In this document: in pieces, positions 34,577 through 44,543 of the stretch
Numbering within the stretch: the first letter of the stretch is position 1
How the letters are laid out: each line of letters opens with the position of its first letter
Assembly (NCBI GenBank): GCA_041399205.1
Contig: JAWKTK010000004.1
Location: 186,001-250,000 of the forward strand
Direction: 5' to 3'
Length of the DNA stretch: 64,000 nt
From: JAGQOZ01 sp041399205
Lineage (GTDB): Bacteria > Planctomycetota > Planctomycetia > Pirellulales > Pirellulaceae
Program-made: the position numbers and the translations under genes
Notes under the pieces: generated by a model
The model's database searches: none
Told to the model about the DNA's origin: nothing
Seen by the model: the letters and a program-made list of their open reading frames with translations, nothing else

Positions 34577-37081
34577 ATGTTTGTTCCGTATACTACGATC
34601 CCGATTGTGTCCGCCGCGCTCCTGATCTTAGTGGGAGTCTTGATTGGTCATTTTGTTTGGTTCCGCGAAGTGGAAGAAGGTCTGTCTGAAGATCCAGGCG
34701 AACTCCAGGCGGACAACAAACGCATGTTTGAAGCGCTCAAGGCCAGTCAGAATGCGTTTCAAGAGCTGGAAAAACGCTACGCCAAACGACAAACGGATTA
34801 CGAAACCAAAGTTGCGGCCTTTGCCAGTTTGGAAACACAGTGTCACCAGTTGCGAAGTGAAAACGAAGCCGCCGAATCCGAAGTAACTCAACTGCGTCAT
34901 TCGCAACAATTGGCTACTCAGCAGGCATCGCAAGCGCACAAAGAGCTGGGTGTCGTTTCGGAAAAACTTCAGCAGCTGGAAACCAAATACAATCAAAAGG
35001 AAGTTCAAGCGGTTCGGTTGTTGAAAGAATTGGATGAACGCAAAAAGGTGGATGCCGAGCACGAGGCTTCGTCGGGCAAGCTCAAGGCCGAAGCGATTCG
35101 ATTGGACGGCGAACTGAAGACGGCGTTGGCCAAGCTGGAAAGGGAAACCAAGGTTCGCGCGGAGTTGGAGACGCAATCGCAACAGATTCGTGATGCACAC
35201 GCCCAGGCCCAAGCCGAACTGAAGCAGCGAACCAGCGAACTGGCATCGCTGCGACAAGAACAGCAAGAAAAAGACAAGCGAGTTACACAGCTCACCGAAC
35301 AGCTGGCCATGTGGCAGCGAGATCGAGTTCGAAAGGACGAAGTAGAGGCCGCGTTCCGTACCAAAGATGCGGAAATTCAGCGTTTTTCTCAGGAACGAGA
35401 CGAATTACGCAAAACCGTTGCGCAGCTGCAAACGGATACCCAGAAACTGCAGGCCGAAGCGACCGAATTGCGAAACCGCCACACCACCATCCAAACGGAA
35501 ATCGATGGTCGAAGTCAAGAATTGCAAACGGCGCAACAGCAGCGAGACGAATTGGCTGCCAAGCTGAAGTTGGTGGAATCGCAACTGCAATCGGCCTTGG
35601 ACGGTGCACAGCAAGACGCCGTGCAGTCTCAAAAATGGGCCAAGGACAACCAGACGTTGCAAACCCATGTGGTTGAATTGGAACGAAAGTTGGAGGACGC
35701 TCGTCGGCAACAAAGTCGTCATAGTACGGAAATGGTGGGCACGCACGAAATTGCTCGTCTAACGGCTGAACTTCACAGCAAAGATCGCCAGATCAAACAG
35801 TTGGAAGCGGAACGTCAAGTTGTGGCTAATCAGTTTGCCAGTGTAGATGGTCGTTCCAAATCGTCTGACGAGCTGTTGCAATTGCAAGCCAAACTGGAAA
35901 CGGCTGATTCGGAAATGGAACGATTACGTTCTGAAAATCGTCAGCTGCGACAACGCCTCAACGATGCCATGCTGCAGCAACAAGCGTTCGAACAACACCG
36001 TGCTGACGATCGCACCGAGTTGGCTGCGTTGGCAGAAAACGAAAAACGTCGACTGCACGAATTGGCATTGGAAGTCGAATCACTGGAAGATCGACTAGCC
36101 GAAACAGACGAGCAACTCAGCGCCGAAAGAAAACAACGGCAATCGCTTGCGGCCGAATTGCAGGATCTACAGAAAAGTCTCGACTCCGAATCCGCATCGC
36201 AAGTACAGCTGCAACAACTCCAGACTGAAAAAACGAATCTGGAAACTCAACTGCAGATGCTGAAATCTCGCTTGACCGAAACCTCAAAGCAGCGTGACGA
36301 AGCCATTGCCGCAGAAGGAGCAACTCGGCAAATTGTCCTGGAACTTCGGTCGGAATTGGACGGCCGTTTGGCAACACTTAGCGCCGTGGAACAACGCAAC
36401 GAAGAAGCGATTGCTGATTGTGTCACCGAAAAACAAATGCGAATGAAGTTGGAGGAAAAACTTCGAGACAATTCGCATAAGCTGGAACAACTGACGGAAC
36501 GCCTGAAGCAGTTTGATCGCATGCGAGCTCGTTGTGCCGAACTGGAATCTGCCATGTCGGAAAAAGACAGCCAGATCACGGTTTTGATCAACGAAAAAGA
36601 AAAGGCCGGACAACGCGTCGCCGAGGCCGAACGCAACGTCATCGCGCTGAAAGCGAAGAACGATTCGCACGAACAGACAATTCTGCAACTGCAGTCGCAT
36701 CGTCCGGAAGATGATTCGGAAAGCCCAAAAACGGAACGCCGAGACTACGTGACGTTGTCCAGTTTTCGAGGTCTCAATTTTGGACTCAGCCGTTCCGATA
36801 ACGATGGCGAAATGGAGCTCGATTCGAAACTCGGCATGGTCTACGTCGTGCCACCGGAACGCAAAGATGACCTGAAAAAGATTTCCGGCATCGCTTCGAC
36901 ATTGGAAGGTAAGCTGAACGAATTGGGCGTCTATCGCTACAAACAAATCATGGAATGGGATGACATTGCTGTAGAAGCCTTTTCCAGTTTGTTGACGTTT
37001 AAAGATCGCATTGAACGAGACAACTGGATCGGACAAGCTCGCCGCCTGCACTATGAACATTACGGCAATCGCGCGGCGTAA
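34577..37081 (+). CDS. membrane-anchored coiled-coil protein with C-terminal helix-hairpin-helix domain
   Basis: 834 aa. One N-terminal membrane segment (IPIVSAALLILVGVLIGHFV) followed by about 640 residues of near-continuous coiled coil rich in E, K, Q, L and R (EKRYAKRQTDYETKVAAFAS). The final 70 residues form a compact domain: DDLKKISGIASTLEGKLNEL, GVYRYKQIMEWDD, RDNWIGQARRLHYEHYG, resembling the helix-hairpin-helix domains of predicted 5' flap-type DNA-binding proteins. The layout suggests a membrane-tethered nucleic-acid or complex-binding rod. Not assigned to a named family. Confidence 0.88.
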   Translation: MFVPYTTIPIVSAALLILVGVLIGHFVWFREVEEGLSEDPGELQADNKRMFEALKASQNAFQELEKRYAKRQTDYETKVAAFASLETQCHQLRSENEAAESEVTQLRHSQQLATQQASQAHKELGVVSEKLQQLETKYNQKEVQAVRLLKELDERKKVDAEHEASSGKLKAEAIRLDGELKTALAKLERETKVRAELETQSQQIRDAHAQAQAELKQRTSELASLRQEQQEKDKRVTQLTEQLAMWQRDRVRKDEVEAAFRTKDAEIQRFSQERDELRKTVAQLQTDTQKLQAEATELRNRHTTIQTEIDGRSQELQTAQQQRDELAAKLKLVESQLQSALDGAQQDAVQSQKWAKDNQTLQTHVVELERKLEDARRQQSRHSTEMVGTHEIARLTAELHSKDRQIKQLEAERQVVANQFASVDGRSKSSDELLQLQAKLETADSEMERLRSENRQLRQRLNDAMLQQQAFEQHRADDRTELAALAENEKRRLHELALEVESLEDRLAETDEQLSAERKQRQSLAAELQDLQKSLDSESASQVQLQQLQTEKTNLETQLQMLKSRLTETSKQRDEAIAAEGATRQIVLELRSELDGRLATLSAVEQRNEEAIADCVTEKQMRMKLEEKLRDNSHKLEQLTERLKQFDRMRARCAELESAMSEKDSQITVLINEKEKAGQRVAEAERNVIALKAKNDSHEQTILQLQSHRPEDDSESPKTERRDYVTLSSFRGLNFGLSRSDNDGEMELDSKLGMVYVVPPERKDDLKKISGIASTLEGKLNELGVYRYKQIMEWDDIAVEAFSSLLTFKDRIERDNWIGQARRLHYEHYGNRAA

Positions 37082-37267
37082 CGTTTGTTGGGAAATACGT
37101 GACGTGACATTCGTCTACTTCGCGTTACAGCGTTAAGTCGTATTCGCTGCCTGCAGGCAACTGTTCAGACTGGAATTCGTTTTGTAAGCTCTGGTGGTTC
37201 GCGGCCCAAAAAATGCGTCGCAACTAACCTAATTGCAAATTCGAAAATACCGGAAGGAACAGACGCA

Positions 37268-37993
37268 GTGGCAAGGCATGACGGTCGCCAGGTCGACCAA
37301 TTAAGAACGCTGTCCGTGCAACGAGGATTCACCAAGACGGCCGTGGGCAGTTATCTGATCCAAGCGGGCGAGACCATGGTTTTGTGCACGTCCAGTGTGG
37401 AATCTAAGGTGCCGCCATGGCTGCTGGGTTCTGGCAAAGGTTGGATTACGGCGGAATACAACATGCTGCCAGGCAGCACCAGCCCCAGGAAATCTCGCGA
37501 GCGTTCTGGGAAAGTGGATGGCCGTACTACGGAAATTCAGCGACTGATTGGACGCAGTCTTCGCGCTGTTGCGGATCTGGAAGCCTTGGGCGAACAAATG
37601 ATCACGGTCGATTGTGATGTCCTGCAAGCCGACGGTGGAACTCGCACCGCCAGTATCACCGGCGCTTTCTTGGCGCTGCTGGACGCCGTGCAGTCGATCG
37701 AACTTCCCGATGCGAATCGCTTTCCACTGAAAGACAGTGTGGCCGCCATCAGCGTCGGCGTGGTCGATGGCACTGCTGTTTTGGACTTGGATTACAAAGA
37801 AGATTTCGCGGCGGCGGTGGACATGAATGTAGTGATGACCGGCAGCGGCCGATTCATCGAAATCCAAGGTACGGGCGAAGAAGCAACATTTGATGACACA
37901 GAATTGTCAGCATTACTAAAACTCGGCAAACACGGTATCGCGGAATTAACTCGATTCCAAGCGACCAACTGCGGCGGCGAGTGGCCGTTTTGA
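37268..37993 (+). CDS. rph: ribonuclease PH
   Basis: 241 aa from a GTG, GGAAGG 10 nt upstream. Phosphorolytic 3'-5' exonuclease that trims tRNA 3' ends. RNase PH motifs in order: RHDGRQVDQLR, FTKTAVGSYLIQAGETMVLC, GSGKGWITAEYNMLPGSTSP, RSGKVDGRTTEIQRLIGRSL (phosphate site), TVDCDVLQADGGTRTASITG, VSVGVVDG-like stretch, LDLDYKEDFAAAVDMNVV, IQGTGEEATF. Full family length. Confidence 0.97.
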   Translation: MARHDGRQVDQLRTLSVQRGFTKTAVGSYLIQAGETMVLCTSSVESKVPPWLLGSGKGWITAEYNMLPGSTSPRKSRERSGKVDGRTTEIQRLIGRSLRAVADLEALGEQMITVDCDVLQADGGTRTASITGAFLALLDAVQSIELPDANRFPLKDSVAAISVGVVDGTAVLDLDYKEDFAAAVDMNVVMTGSGRFIEIQGTGEEATFDDTELSALLKLGKHGIAELTRFQATNCGGEWPF

Positions 37994-38110
37994 CGCGCGA
38001 ATAACTTTCGCACGAATGGCGTGTTTGTGAATTCGCAACGGGCGCAGCGTGTCGTGTTCCATTAGACGTCGATTCGAAAAGACGCGAGCAAACCGCTGGG
38101 CGTAAACATC

Positions 38111-40258
38111 ATGACGCAAAGCGAAGAATCCGAATTGCCAGTTGTTCGTTCGCCGTCTTCGCGAATTCGCCGCATCCTGCCGTTGGTTCATTTCTTCAGT
38201 GTGCTGACCCTGTCTGCGTGTGTGTTGGCAGGATCATCAGCGAACGGGGGCAGTATTTTCTTTTCGAGCGCGTTTTATGGTATTGGCGCTGGAATATTCA
38301 CATTGATTTGCATTTATGCAGGGCTTGTGGGGCGCTGCTGGCTTGCGGGGATTTGGCTAGGAATTCTGTTTCTCATCTGCTTATGGACAGACGTTGTTAC
38401 TAGTTCATTTTTTTCGATCGGATCTTCACTCGTCTCCAATGACATTTGGTGGTTATTGGCTGCTCGTGTTTTTGAGATTCCTGTTTTCGTCTTGTCGGCT
38501 GCAGCTCCGATCCTTTTCGCTCGCATCGTTTGGGGATGGCAGTTGACACGAACGGACAAACCGGCCGGCCGAAGAATTCCGGTCAGTGTGGAAGATGTAA
38601 TGTTAGGAACGGCCGTCGTTGCATCGTTTCTCATTTTGTTGCGTGTTCCACAATTCATGTTTTTCGAAGCAACTCCCCGGTGGCAGTTTTATAAGTCCAT
38701 CGCGTTTTGGTGTGCGCTGAGTATTTGTCCAAGCGTCATTATCGGGTTGCCGGTGGTTAAATTAGTATTCCTGTCCGAACGGCCTCGTTGGTGGCTTGCC
38801 GGTCTTGTGACGGGAATGGGCACGGCAATTTGCTTGTCGGTTTACATGTGGCAAGTTTGGCCGGGGATTGAATTCTTGGGGCTGGCCAGTTGCATTGCGG
38901 TGGTGACGCTGCTGTCGGGAATGGTTAGCGTCAGGATTTCTGGTATGAAAGTCGTCAAACAGGCTGACTATTCGGCACCCAATTCAGCGGAACGCCAGGC
39001 ACAACGAACATCGCATCGAATATGGGCGGGATGCACGCTGGCGATTGCCTTCATTTCCAGTCTTGCGACTGCGAATATACAAAATCAGCGAACTTCAGCG
39101 GAACAGACCGTCGCGAACCTGGATGCGAAGCTGAAAGAATATGGTGGCGGCATTGTCTTGCAAGATGACGAAGTTGTCGAAATCGACTTTGGCAGCGCTC
39201 CGTTGGCGTTGTTTGACACAGCAAGTCAGTACAAGCAAGTCACGACAGTCAAGATTCGAGGCACCACGCTTTCCGACGAAATGCTGGAGCGAACGTTGGC
39301 TTTCCCGTTACTCGATTTTCTGGATCTATCGAATTCGACCGTTTCGGCCGAACAGTTGCGAACGATTGCTCAGTCAAACATAAATCGCTTGTCAGTGGCC
39401 GGAACCGGAGTGAGCGCGGACGAAGTTAACCGAGTTCTCTTTCGTGACGGCAATCGGCCTTGGAAATCGATTGATTTTAGTTCGCTCGGTTGGACCGATG
39501 CTGACTTGGCAATGCTGCGAGTTTGGCCGGTGGGTGAACTACATTTAAGAGACAATCAGATCACAGATGACGGCCTTGCTCTGTTAAAGCGTAAGGCGGT
39601 CTACGTTTTAGCCACTTCCGATAATCCGATTGTTGGCTACGGATTGTCGTATATGTCAAATTATTTGAAAGAATTACGAGCCGTCAACGTGCCACTGACC
39701 GACGACGCCATCAAAGCATTTGCCAGTTCTGGCCGAAGCGTGTACCGACTGACTTTGGGTGGAAACCAGTTCACTCGCAATGCGTTGCCTCATTTGGGCT
39801 GTCTCAGTACGACGGATCTGAGCATTCATGACGGGATGTTTTCCGTCGAGGACGTTCTGAAACATTTCACTCGTCTGTCCACGTTGCGATTACGAGGAAC
39901 CAATTGCCGGCTGCCGTCGGCCAGGATTGCTAAGCAGTCTACCATCCAGAATTTGGACCTTCGTGATTCGGATGTCACCAACGCGGACGTCGCCGCAGCC
40001 CTTGAATTTCCTCATTTGCGTCGACTGGATCTGGCGAACACCCGCATCGACGACGACGCGTTTTCAGGACTTCCGGATTCTACCAATTGGCGGATCAGCT
40101 TGAATCTCACCAACACGAACGTGTCCGCAATCGAACTGGCACGAAACAAGTTCCATTCCGTCTACATCGGCCTGAATCAGTTTTCACCTCGCGAATTGAA
40201 AATGATTCGAGAATACACCCTGATTCACGTTGGCGAACGCTTTCCCGAATTCGAGTAA
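38111..40258 (+). CDS. membrane protein with C-terminal leucine-rich repeats
   Basis: 715 aa. About nine hydrophobic segments in residues 15-320 (PLVHFFSVLTLSACVLAGSS, GIFTLICIYAGLVGRCWLAG, WLGILFLICLWTDVVTSSFF). After residue 360 come irregular leucine-rich repeats typical of planctomycetes (LLDFLDLSNSTVSAEQL, VGELHLRDNQITDDGLALL, IQNLDLRDSDVTNADVAAAL, LRRLDLANTRIDDDAF). Predicted to present the repeats on one side of the membrane. Partner unknown. Confidence 0.88.
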   Translation: MTQSEESELPVVRSPSSRIRRILPLVHFFSVLTLSACVLAGSSANGGSIFFSSAFYGIGAGIFTLICIYAGLVGRCWLAGIWLGILFLICLWTDVVTSSFFSIGSSLVSNDIWWLLAARVFEIPVFVLSAAAPILFARIVWGWQLTRTDKPAGRRIPVSVEDVMLGTAVVASFLILLRVPQFMFFEATPRWQFYKSIAFWCALSICPSVIIGLPVVKLVFLSERPRWWLAGLVTGMGTAICLSVYMWQVWPGIEFLGLASCIAVVTLLSGMVSVRISGMKVVKQADYSAPNSAERQAQRTSHRIWAGCTLAIAFISSLATANIQNQRTSAEQTVANLDAKLKEYGGGIVLQDDEVVEIDFGSAPLALFDTASQYKQVTTVKIRGTTLSDEMLERTLAFPLLDFLDLSNSTVSAEQLRTIAQSNINRLSVAGTGVSADEVNRVLFRDGNRPWKSIDFSSLGWTDADLAMLRVWPVGELHLRDNQITDDGLALLKRKAVYVLATSDNPIVGYGLSYMSNYLKELRAVNVPLTDDAIKAFASSGRSVYRLTLGGNQFTRNALPHLGCLSTTDLSIHDGMFSVEDVLKHFTRLSTLRLRGTNCRLPSARIAKQSTIQNLDLRDSDVTNADVAAALEFPHLRRLDLANTRIDDDAFSGLPDSTNWRISLNLTNTNVSAIELARNKFHSVYIGLNQFSPRELKMIREYTLIHVGERFPEFE

Positions 40259-40359
40259 CGAACGTGAATTTCGAGACGTATTCGGGATCATCGTTTCGCT
40301 TGCGATTGATGCCAATACGAGCCGCGAATTATGCGGCTCGTTCAAAGTGACTTCGCTCG

Positions 40360-41190
40360 CTACTTAGTAATCGAATCGCTTGACGGTTGTGGGGAAGTTG
40401 CGGAACTCCCATAGGTTCCCGTCGACTCGGCCGGTGGCATATAGCTAGGCAGAGGTTGCGAATAGCCTGAAGGACCGTTCGGGGAAACCGGGGATGCTGG
40501 CCGGAACGAATCGGGTGTGTAGTAGTCAGGAGACGCGGTTGGGTAGACCGCCGGTGCGGAATCGGGGAAGGCGAGCCCTTTGGATTGAAGCAGGACGGAG
40601 TCGAGTCGGTGTGCGATGATGGTGTCTCGCATCTTTTTTCGTTCGTCCAGTTGGGCGCGAAGTTTGGCGATACGAGCTTCCACTTCGGCGATTTCTTTTT
40701 CGCGTTTGGCCAGATCTTCGTCAAACAAATCGGAATACGCCGTTCCCAGTTCTTCGGCAACTTTGTCTCGCTCGTCATCATCGGCCGCTGTCGTCAATTG
40801 CTGCTGTAGATCCGCAATACGTTGTTGACGGTCCAATTCTTCCTTCGGGATGGGCTCTTGACGAGTTTGCCAAACGACGACCGCTTGCCTAGTGGTCCGA
40901 TAACCGGGCTGATGATTTAGAGGAAGGAAATGGGGCTGCTGATAACGCGAGGACTCGGAAAGATTGGATGATGCTTGCGTAATCTGTTGCATGGCATCGC
41001 CGGGCGCATTGGAAACATATTCGCCATGTAAAACGTCTTGAATAAAGCGGCTAGGCGGCTGAGGCACCTGAGTGACGCGTCCCGCGCGTTCATTAGCATG
41101 TTGGCCGTACGCAAATTGCCAACACGACGCCGCGGTGAATCCAATTCCTAAGAACGCGATCATTGTGTTCACGATATGTCTGTTTCTCAT
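40360..41190 (-). CDS. secreted protein with a central coiled coil, unknown function
   Basis: 276 aa from the ATG with AAGGAAA upstream; the longer frame to 41358 is rejected. Signal peptide (NTMIAFLGIGFTAASCWQFA). A central charged helix of about 85 residues (KEELDRQQRIADLQQQLTTA, KREKEIAEVEARIAKLRAQL) is followed by a Pro/Ser/Tyr-rich tail (PTASPDYYTPDSFRPASPV). No family recognised. Located directly downstream of the kinase gene on the same strand (gap 73 bp). Confidence 0.8.
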   Translation of the reverse strand: MRNRHIVNTMIAFLGIGFTAASCWQFAYGQHANERAGRVTQVPQPPSRFIQDVLHGEYVSNAPGDAMQQITQASSNLSESSRYQQPHFLPLNHQPGYRTTRQAVVVWQTRQEPIPKEELDRQQRIADLQQQLTTAADDDERDKVAEELGTAYSDLFDEDLAKREKEIAEVEARIAKLRAQLDERKKMRDTIIAHRLDSVLLQSKGLAFPDSAPAVYPTASPDYYTPDSFRPASPVSPNGPSGYSQPLPSYMPPAESTGTYGSSATSPQPSSDSITK

Positions 41191-41263
41191 ACGCTTTTTC
41201 CTTTCAGTCTTGACGAGCGTTGTCTGTAGTGGGATGGAGTTCCAAATAATAACGAACTGCGAT

Positions 41264-42787
41264 TCATTCTTGCGGTAAGACTCGGTCACCAGAGATCGTG
41301 TCGACTGTGGCGCGAAGTTCACCGAGTTCGTCTTGCCATTGGTTCGAATCAATCGCAACTGTCGAATTGGTCGAACGGTTCAGTTGTTCCAGCGTCGTCA
41401 GATCCACTTCGACCGAGCGGACGGCTGATTCAAAGTCGGGATCGGCGAACGATACGAATTCAGTCGGATGTAGTTTGATTTCGTCAGTTTTAGGACTATC
41501 GATCGACGCCGAACTAGTAACGACGTTGCTCGAAAGGGCAGGGGAGTGGTTCTTATTTCGCTCTCCGAACCACCAGTTCCCGATCGCTCCGACGGTAAGC
41601 AAAGCCACGATCGTCACGATGGTCGAATATGCCGTTGCTCGGCGTTTGCGTCTTGTCGCTCGGTTCGTTCGTCGTCTGCCGGTTCGAAAATCTTGCTGCA
41701 GTTGTGACAATGTGTTGGCAACGTATTCTGCAGATGCAGTACGGCGTTCGGCCGATTTTTCCAAGAGGCCATCAATCAGTTCTGCTAGATCCGCGGGGAC
41801 TTGCGGACTGACTTCGTCCACTGGACGATGCGGATGCTGGCAGATGCGGTTGAGCACGGCCATGGTTCCTCGAGCTCGAAAAGGTGGATGCCCCGTACAC
41901 ATGAAGTACAGTACACTTCCCAAGCTAAACAGATCATTCACGGGCGAAATTGTCTGACCGTTCGCTTGTTCCGGCGACATGTAATGCGGCGTGCCAGTGA
42001 TCATGCCAGATCGAGTGAGACTGGCGTCGTCGGCGGCGCGAGCCAATCCGAAATCGGAAATGAGGACTCGATCCACGTTCGTTTCCAACAAGATATTGGC
42101 CGGTTTGACATCGCGATGAACCAACCCGTGCGAATGTGCGGCTGCTAGCCCGAGTGCAATTTGGTTGCCGATCCGCAATGTTTCTTCCGTTGAAAGCGGC
42201 CCCAATCGATCGATTCGAGCTTGTAGCGATTCGCCGGCAACGTATTGCATCACCAAGTACGGGAGCTTGGCGGAAACCTGCACGTCAAAGATCGGAATGA
42301 CATGTTCGTGTACTACGGACGCGGCCGACTGGGCTTCTCGAGCAAATCGTTGCCTGGCGCCTCCATGGTGCGCCAGATGTGGCGCCAATGCTTTGATGGC
42401 TACAGGCCGATGCAGTTCCGTGTCAAACGCTTTCAAGACAATGCCCATGCCGCCAGCGCCGATCAAGCGTTCTACTTCATAGCGACCAATACGTCCCAGC
42501 ATCTCGGGGTGAGACGGCGGATCTAAGAAGTCCAGCGAAATCGGATCGGCTTGTAGTGGAAACTCTTCGTCCAATTCCGTGTCCAGGGCAATGATGATGG
42601 AAGCGTTGCTGATCGAATTTGAGTCAGACAGAGCTGCGGCGGCCAGTTGCCACTGGTCGTCATGGGCTGCCAGTTCGTCCATGCGATTTTGACACTGTAC
42701 GCATTGGCTTAGGTGTTCCGTCAACGCGGCATCGACGTCTGTGTCCGTTGCGAGTGCATTTCGTAATGCTTGTTCGTTACAGTTCAT
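41264..42787 (-). CDS. Ser/Thr protein kinase with N-terminal zinc anti-sigma-like motif
   Basis: 507 aa from the ATG at 42785-42787, overlapping the sigma gene end by 11 nt. Residues 22-29 read HLSQCVQC, the HxxxCxxC pattern of zinc anti-sigma domains. Residues about 90-350 are a Hanks-type kinase: GRYEVERLIGAGGMGIVLKA, catalytic lysine VAIKAL, HGLVHRDVKPANILL, ISDFGLARAAD, GTPHYMSPEQANGQ. A membrane segment (AYSTIVTIVALLTVGAIG) follows near residue 400 and then an external C-terminal domain. The pairing with the ECF gene suggests the kinase controls that sigma factor. Confidence 0.95.
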   Translation of the reverse strand: MNCNEQALRNALATDTDVDAALTEHLSQCVQCQNRMDELAAHDDQWQLAAAALSDSNSISNASIIIALDTELDEEFPLQADPISLDFLDPPSHPEMLGRIGRYEVERLIGAGGMGIVLKAFDTELHRPVAIKALAPHLAHHGGARQRFAREAQSAASVVHEHVIPIFDVQVSAKLPYLVMQYVAGESLQARIDRLGPLSTEETLRIGNQIALGLAAAHSHGLVHRDVKPANILLETNVDRVLISDFGLARAADDASLTRSGMITGTPHYMSPEQANGQTISPVNDLFSLGSVLYFMCTGHPPFRARGTMAVLNRICQHPHRPVDEVSPQVPADLAELIDGLLEKSAERRTASAEYVANTLSQLQQDFRTGRRRTNRATRRKRRATAYSTIVTIVALLTVGAIGNWWFGERNKNHSPALSSNVVTSSASIDSPKTDEIKLHPTEFVSFADPDFESAVRSVEVDLTTLEQLNRSTNSTVAIDSNQWQDELGELRATVDTISGDRVLPQE

Positions 42788-43379
42788 CGTGTTGCTCCTG
42801 ATACTGACGAACGGCGCCTTGCAGCTTGGCCATGATGCGACTGCGAGCGATATAAACCGCGCCAACGCTGATAGCTAGTTCCTGAGCTACGTCAGCGATC
42901 GGCCTGTGTTGCACGGCCGTCTGATAGAACGCTTGCCAAGATGTTTCTGACACGTTTGGTTGTACGATTGCGGCCGCATAACGAAACAACGAACGGCGAT
43001 ATTCGATATTGAATTCGGACGAAATGTCGGAGTATTCCGGATGATTGTCCAGTAATTGCTGAATCGTCGAATCGCCCGAAGCTTGATGCTTTTGGTTCGC
43101 CGCAAATTGGTTGCACAGTTCGTTGTGGCAAATTCGATACAGCCACGATCGAAATTTTCCTTTCTGCGTATCTGGCTGAAAACGATCTATCGCTCGCACC
43201 AACGCCAAGAATACTCGCTGAGCCAGTTCGGCCGCGTCTGACTGCTGCAAACCCTTACGTTTGGCGATGCGAAGAATCACTGGCTGATAAATTGCCACGA
43301 ATTCTCGCCACGCATCCGCGTCTTGACGATTTCGCAAGCGAAGAATCAAGCTGTTTCTCGTTTTCTGGACCGATGCCAT
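42777..43379 (-). CDS. ECF sigma factor paired with kinase
   Basis: 200 aa. Region 2: LILRLRNRQDADAWREFVAI, QSDAAELAQRVFLALVRAID, KGKFRSWLYRICHNELCNQF. Region 4: VQHRPIADVAQELAISVGAV then YIARSRIMAKLQGAVRQ. The stop overlaps the kinase start, so the two are translationally coupled. Family knowledge: planctomycete ECF groups next to kinases are thought to be phosphorylation-controlled. Confidence 0.94.
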   Translation of the reverse strand: MASVQKTRNSLILRLRNRQDADAWREFVAIYQPVILRIAKRKGLQQSDAAELAQRVFLALVRAIDRFQPDTQKGKFRSWLYRICHNELCNQFAANQKHQASGDSTIQQLLDNHPEYSDISSEFNIEYRRSLFRYAAAIVQPNVSETSWQAFYQTAVQHRPIADVAQELAISVGAVYIARSRIMAKLQGAVRQYQEQHDEL

Positions 43380-43726
43380 GGCAGGTGCTTTCCGGGAATG
43401 TTGCTACTGGCTATGAATTACACTGGCAGAATCGCCGAATCTTTCTGCCAGGTCGGCAAAAAGTCATTTTTTTCTTCCTGGGAGTATACACTGCACGGCG
43501 TGTCTGCTTTGCTAGTGTCTTGGCGAGCATCCCGGCGGAGTTTTTTGCCGAAAAAAAGCACAAATCGCGAATGAACCGGCGGCACTACAGCCGTTCAGTA
43601 AGATGCAGCGCAGCGAATGCTCGATTGCGCAGGGCCTGACGAAAAGAGCAAGAGCCTGTGGATGATTCGAAGCGGCCGGTTGATTGGTCCGATCTTATTG
43701 CAAAAACGGCACGCAATTTCGAATTA
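43380..43726. other. intergenic region with a hairpin
   Basis: No supported gene. CTGGCAGAA-TCGCCGAATCT-TTCTGCCAG (43423-43451) is a 9-bp perfect inverted repeat about 45 bp upstream of the sigma gene start; it could be an operator or a terminator-like element for it. A TTTTTTT run lies close by at about 43468. The rest shows nothing I recognise. Confidence 0.45.
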
Positions 43727-44482
43727 TCAAAACCAACTGGCCACTTCCTGCAGCCCAGGGATACGATCACGGACCGGCCAGTATTCTAGGCCCACATAGC
43801 CGTCGAAGGGTGTTTGCCGGATGGCATCAAGAATCGCCGGGTAGTGAATTTCACCTTCGGTCAGTTCGTGTCGACCAGGATTGCCCGCTGCGTGGAAGTG
43901 TCCAATCTTGGCAATGTTAGACACAATGTTATGAATCAAATGTCCTTCGCTAATTTGTTGATGGTAGATGTCGAACACCACTTTCACATGCGAACTACCT
44001 ACGGCATCCACAATCTGAAAGGCTTCGTCACTGCGAATCAGATAGTATCCCGGATGATCCACTTGTTCGTTTAATGGTTCAATTACTAACGTCACGTCGG
44101 CCGCTTCCAGCAACGGCGCCGCTTGCTTTAGTCCGTCAATCAAGCTTTGGTGTTGCAATGGCCGGTTAACATGCGGCAGAAAATCACCCACTTGAGAAAT
44201 CAGCGTAGGGCAATTCAATCGCTTGGCGGCCGCAATCGATTCCTCTAGGCCTGCTAAGTAGTCGCTGCGAACCGACGAGTCAACCAAGCTGATGAATTTG
44301 GTACAACACGCGGCAATCTGCAGTTGGTGTTGGTCTCGCAAACGCATGATCGAATCCAAATCTTTGTCCCACCAGCCCCAAAATTCAAAGGCGTGCAGAT
44401 TGGCTTGCTTGACTGCAATCAACGCATCTTCCAGAGGTTGGTTTTCGAAAACGGCATCGATGCATACAGATGGTTTGAGCAC
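43727..44482 (-). CDS. hydroxypyruvate isomerase-like TIM-barrel protein
   Basis: 251 aa. Xylose isomerase-like TIM barrel of the Hyi family: KPSVCIDAVFENQPLEDAL, FEFWGWWDKDLDSI, VIEPLNEQVDHPGYYL (metal/catalytic Glu), VKVVFDIYHQQISEG, GHFHAAGNPGRHEL, GEIHYPAIL, GYVGLEYWP. Family members interconvert hydroxypyruvate and tartronate semialdehyde or related small sugars; substrate here is uncertain. Single gene downstream of a secreted-protein gene. Confidence 0.88.
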   Translation of the reverse strand: MLKPSVCIDAVFENQPLEDALIAVKQANLHAFEFWGWWDKDLDSIMRLRDQHQLQIAACCTKFISLVDSSVRSDYLAGLEESIAAAKRLNCPTLISQVGDFLPHVNRPLQHQSLIDGLKQAAPLLEAADVTLVIEPLNEQVDHPGYYLIRSDEAFQIVDAVGSSHVKVVFDIYHQQISEGHLIHNIVSNIAKIGHFHAAGNPGRHELTEGEIHYPAILDAIRQTPFDGYVGLEYWPVRDRIPGLQEVASWF

Positions 44483-44543
44483 AATAGTCCTTTCGTTGTG
44501 GATGATTCCGGCACGTTACCGATGGATCGTGATGATGTCAGGT

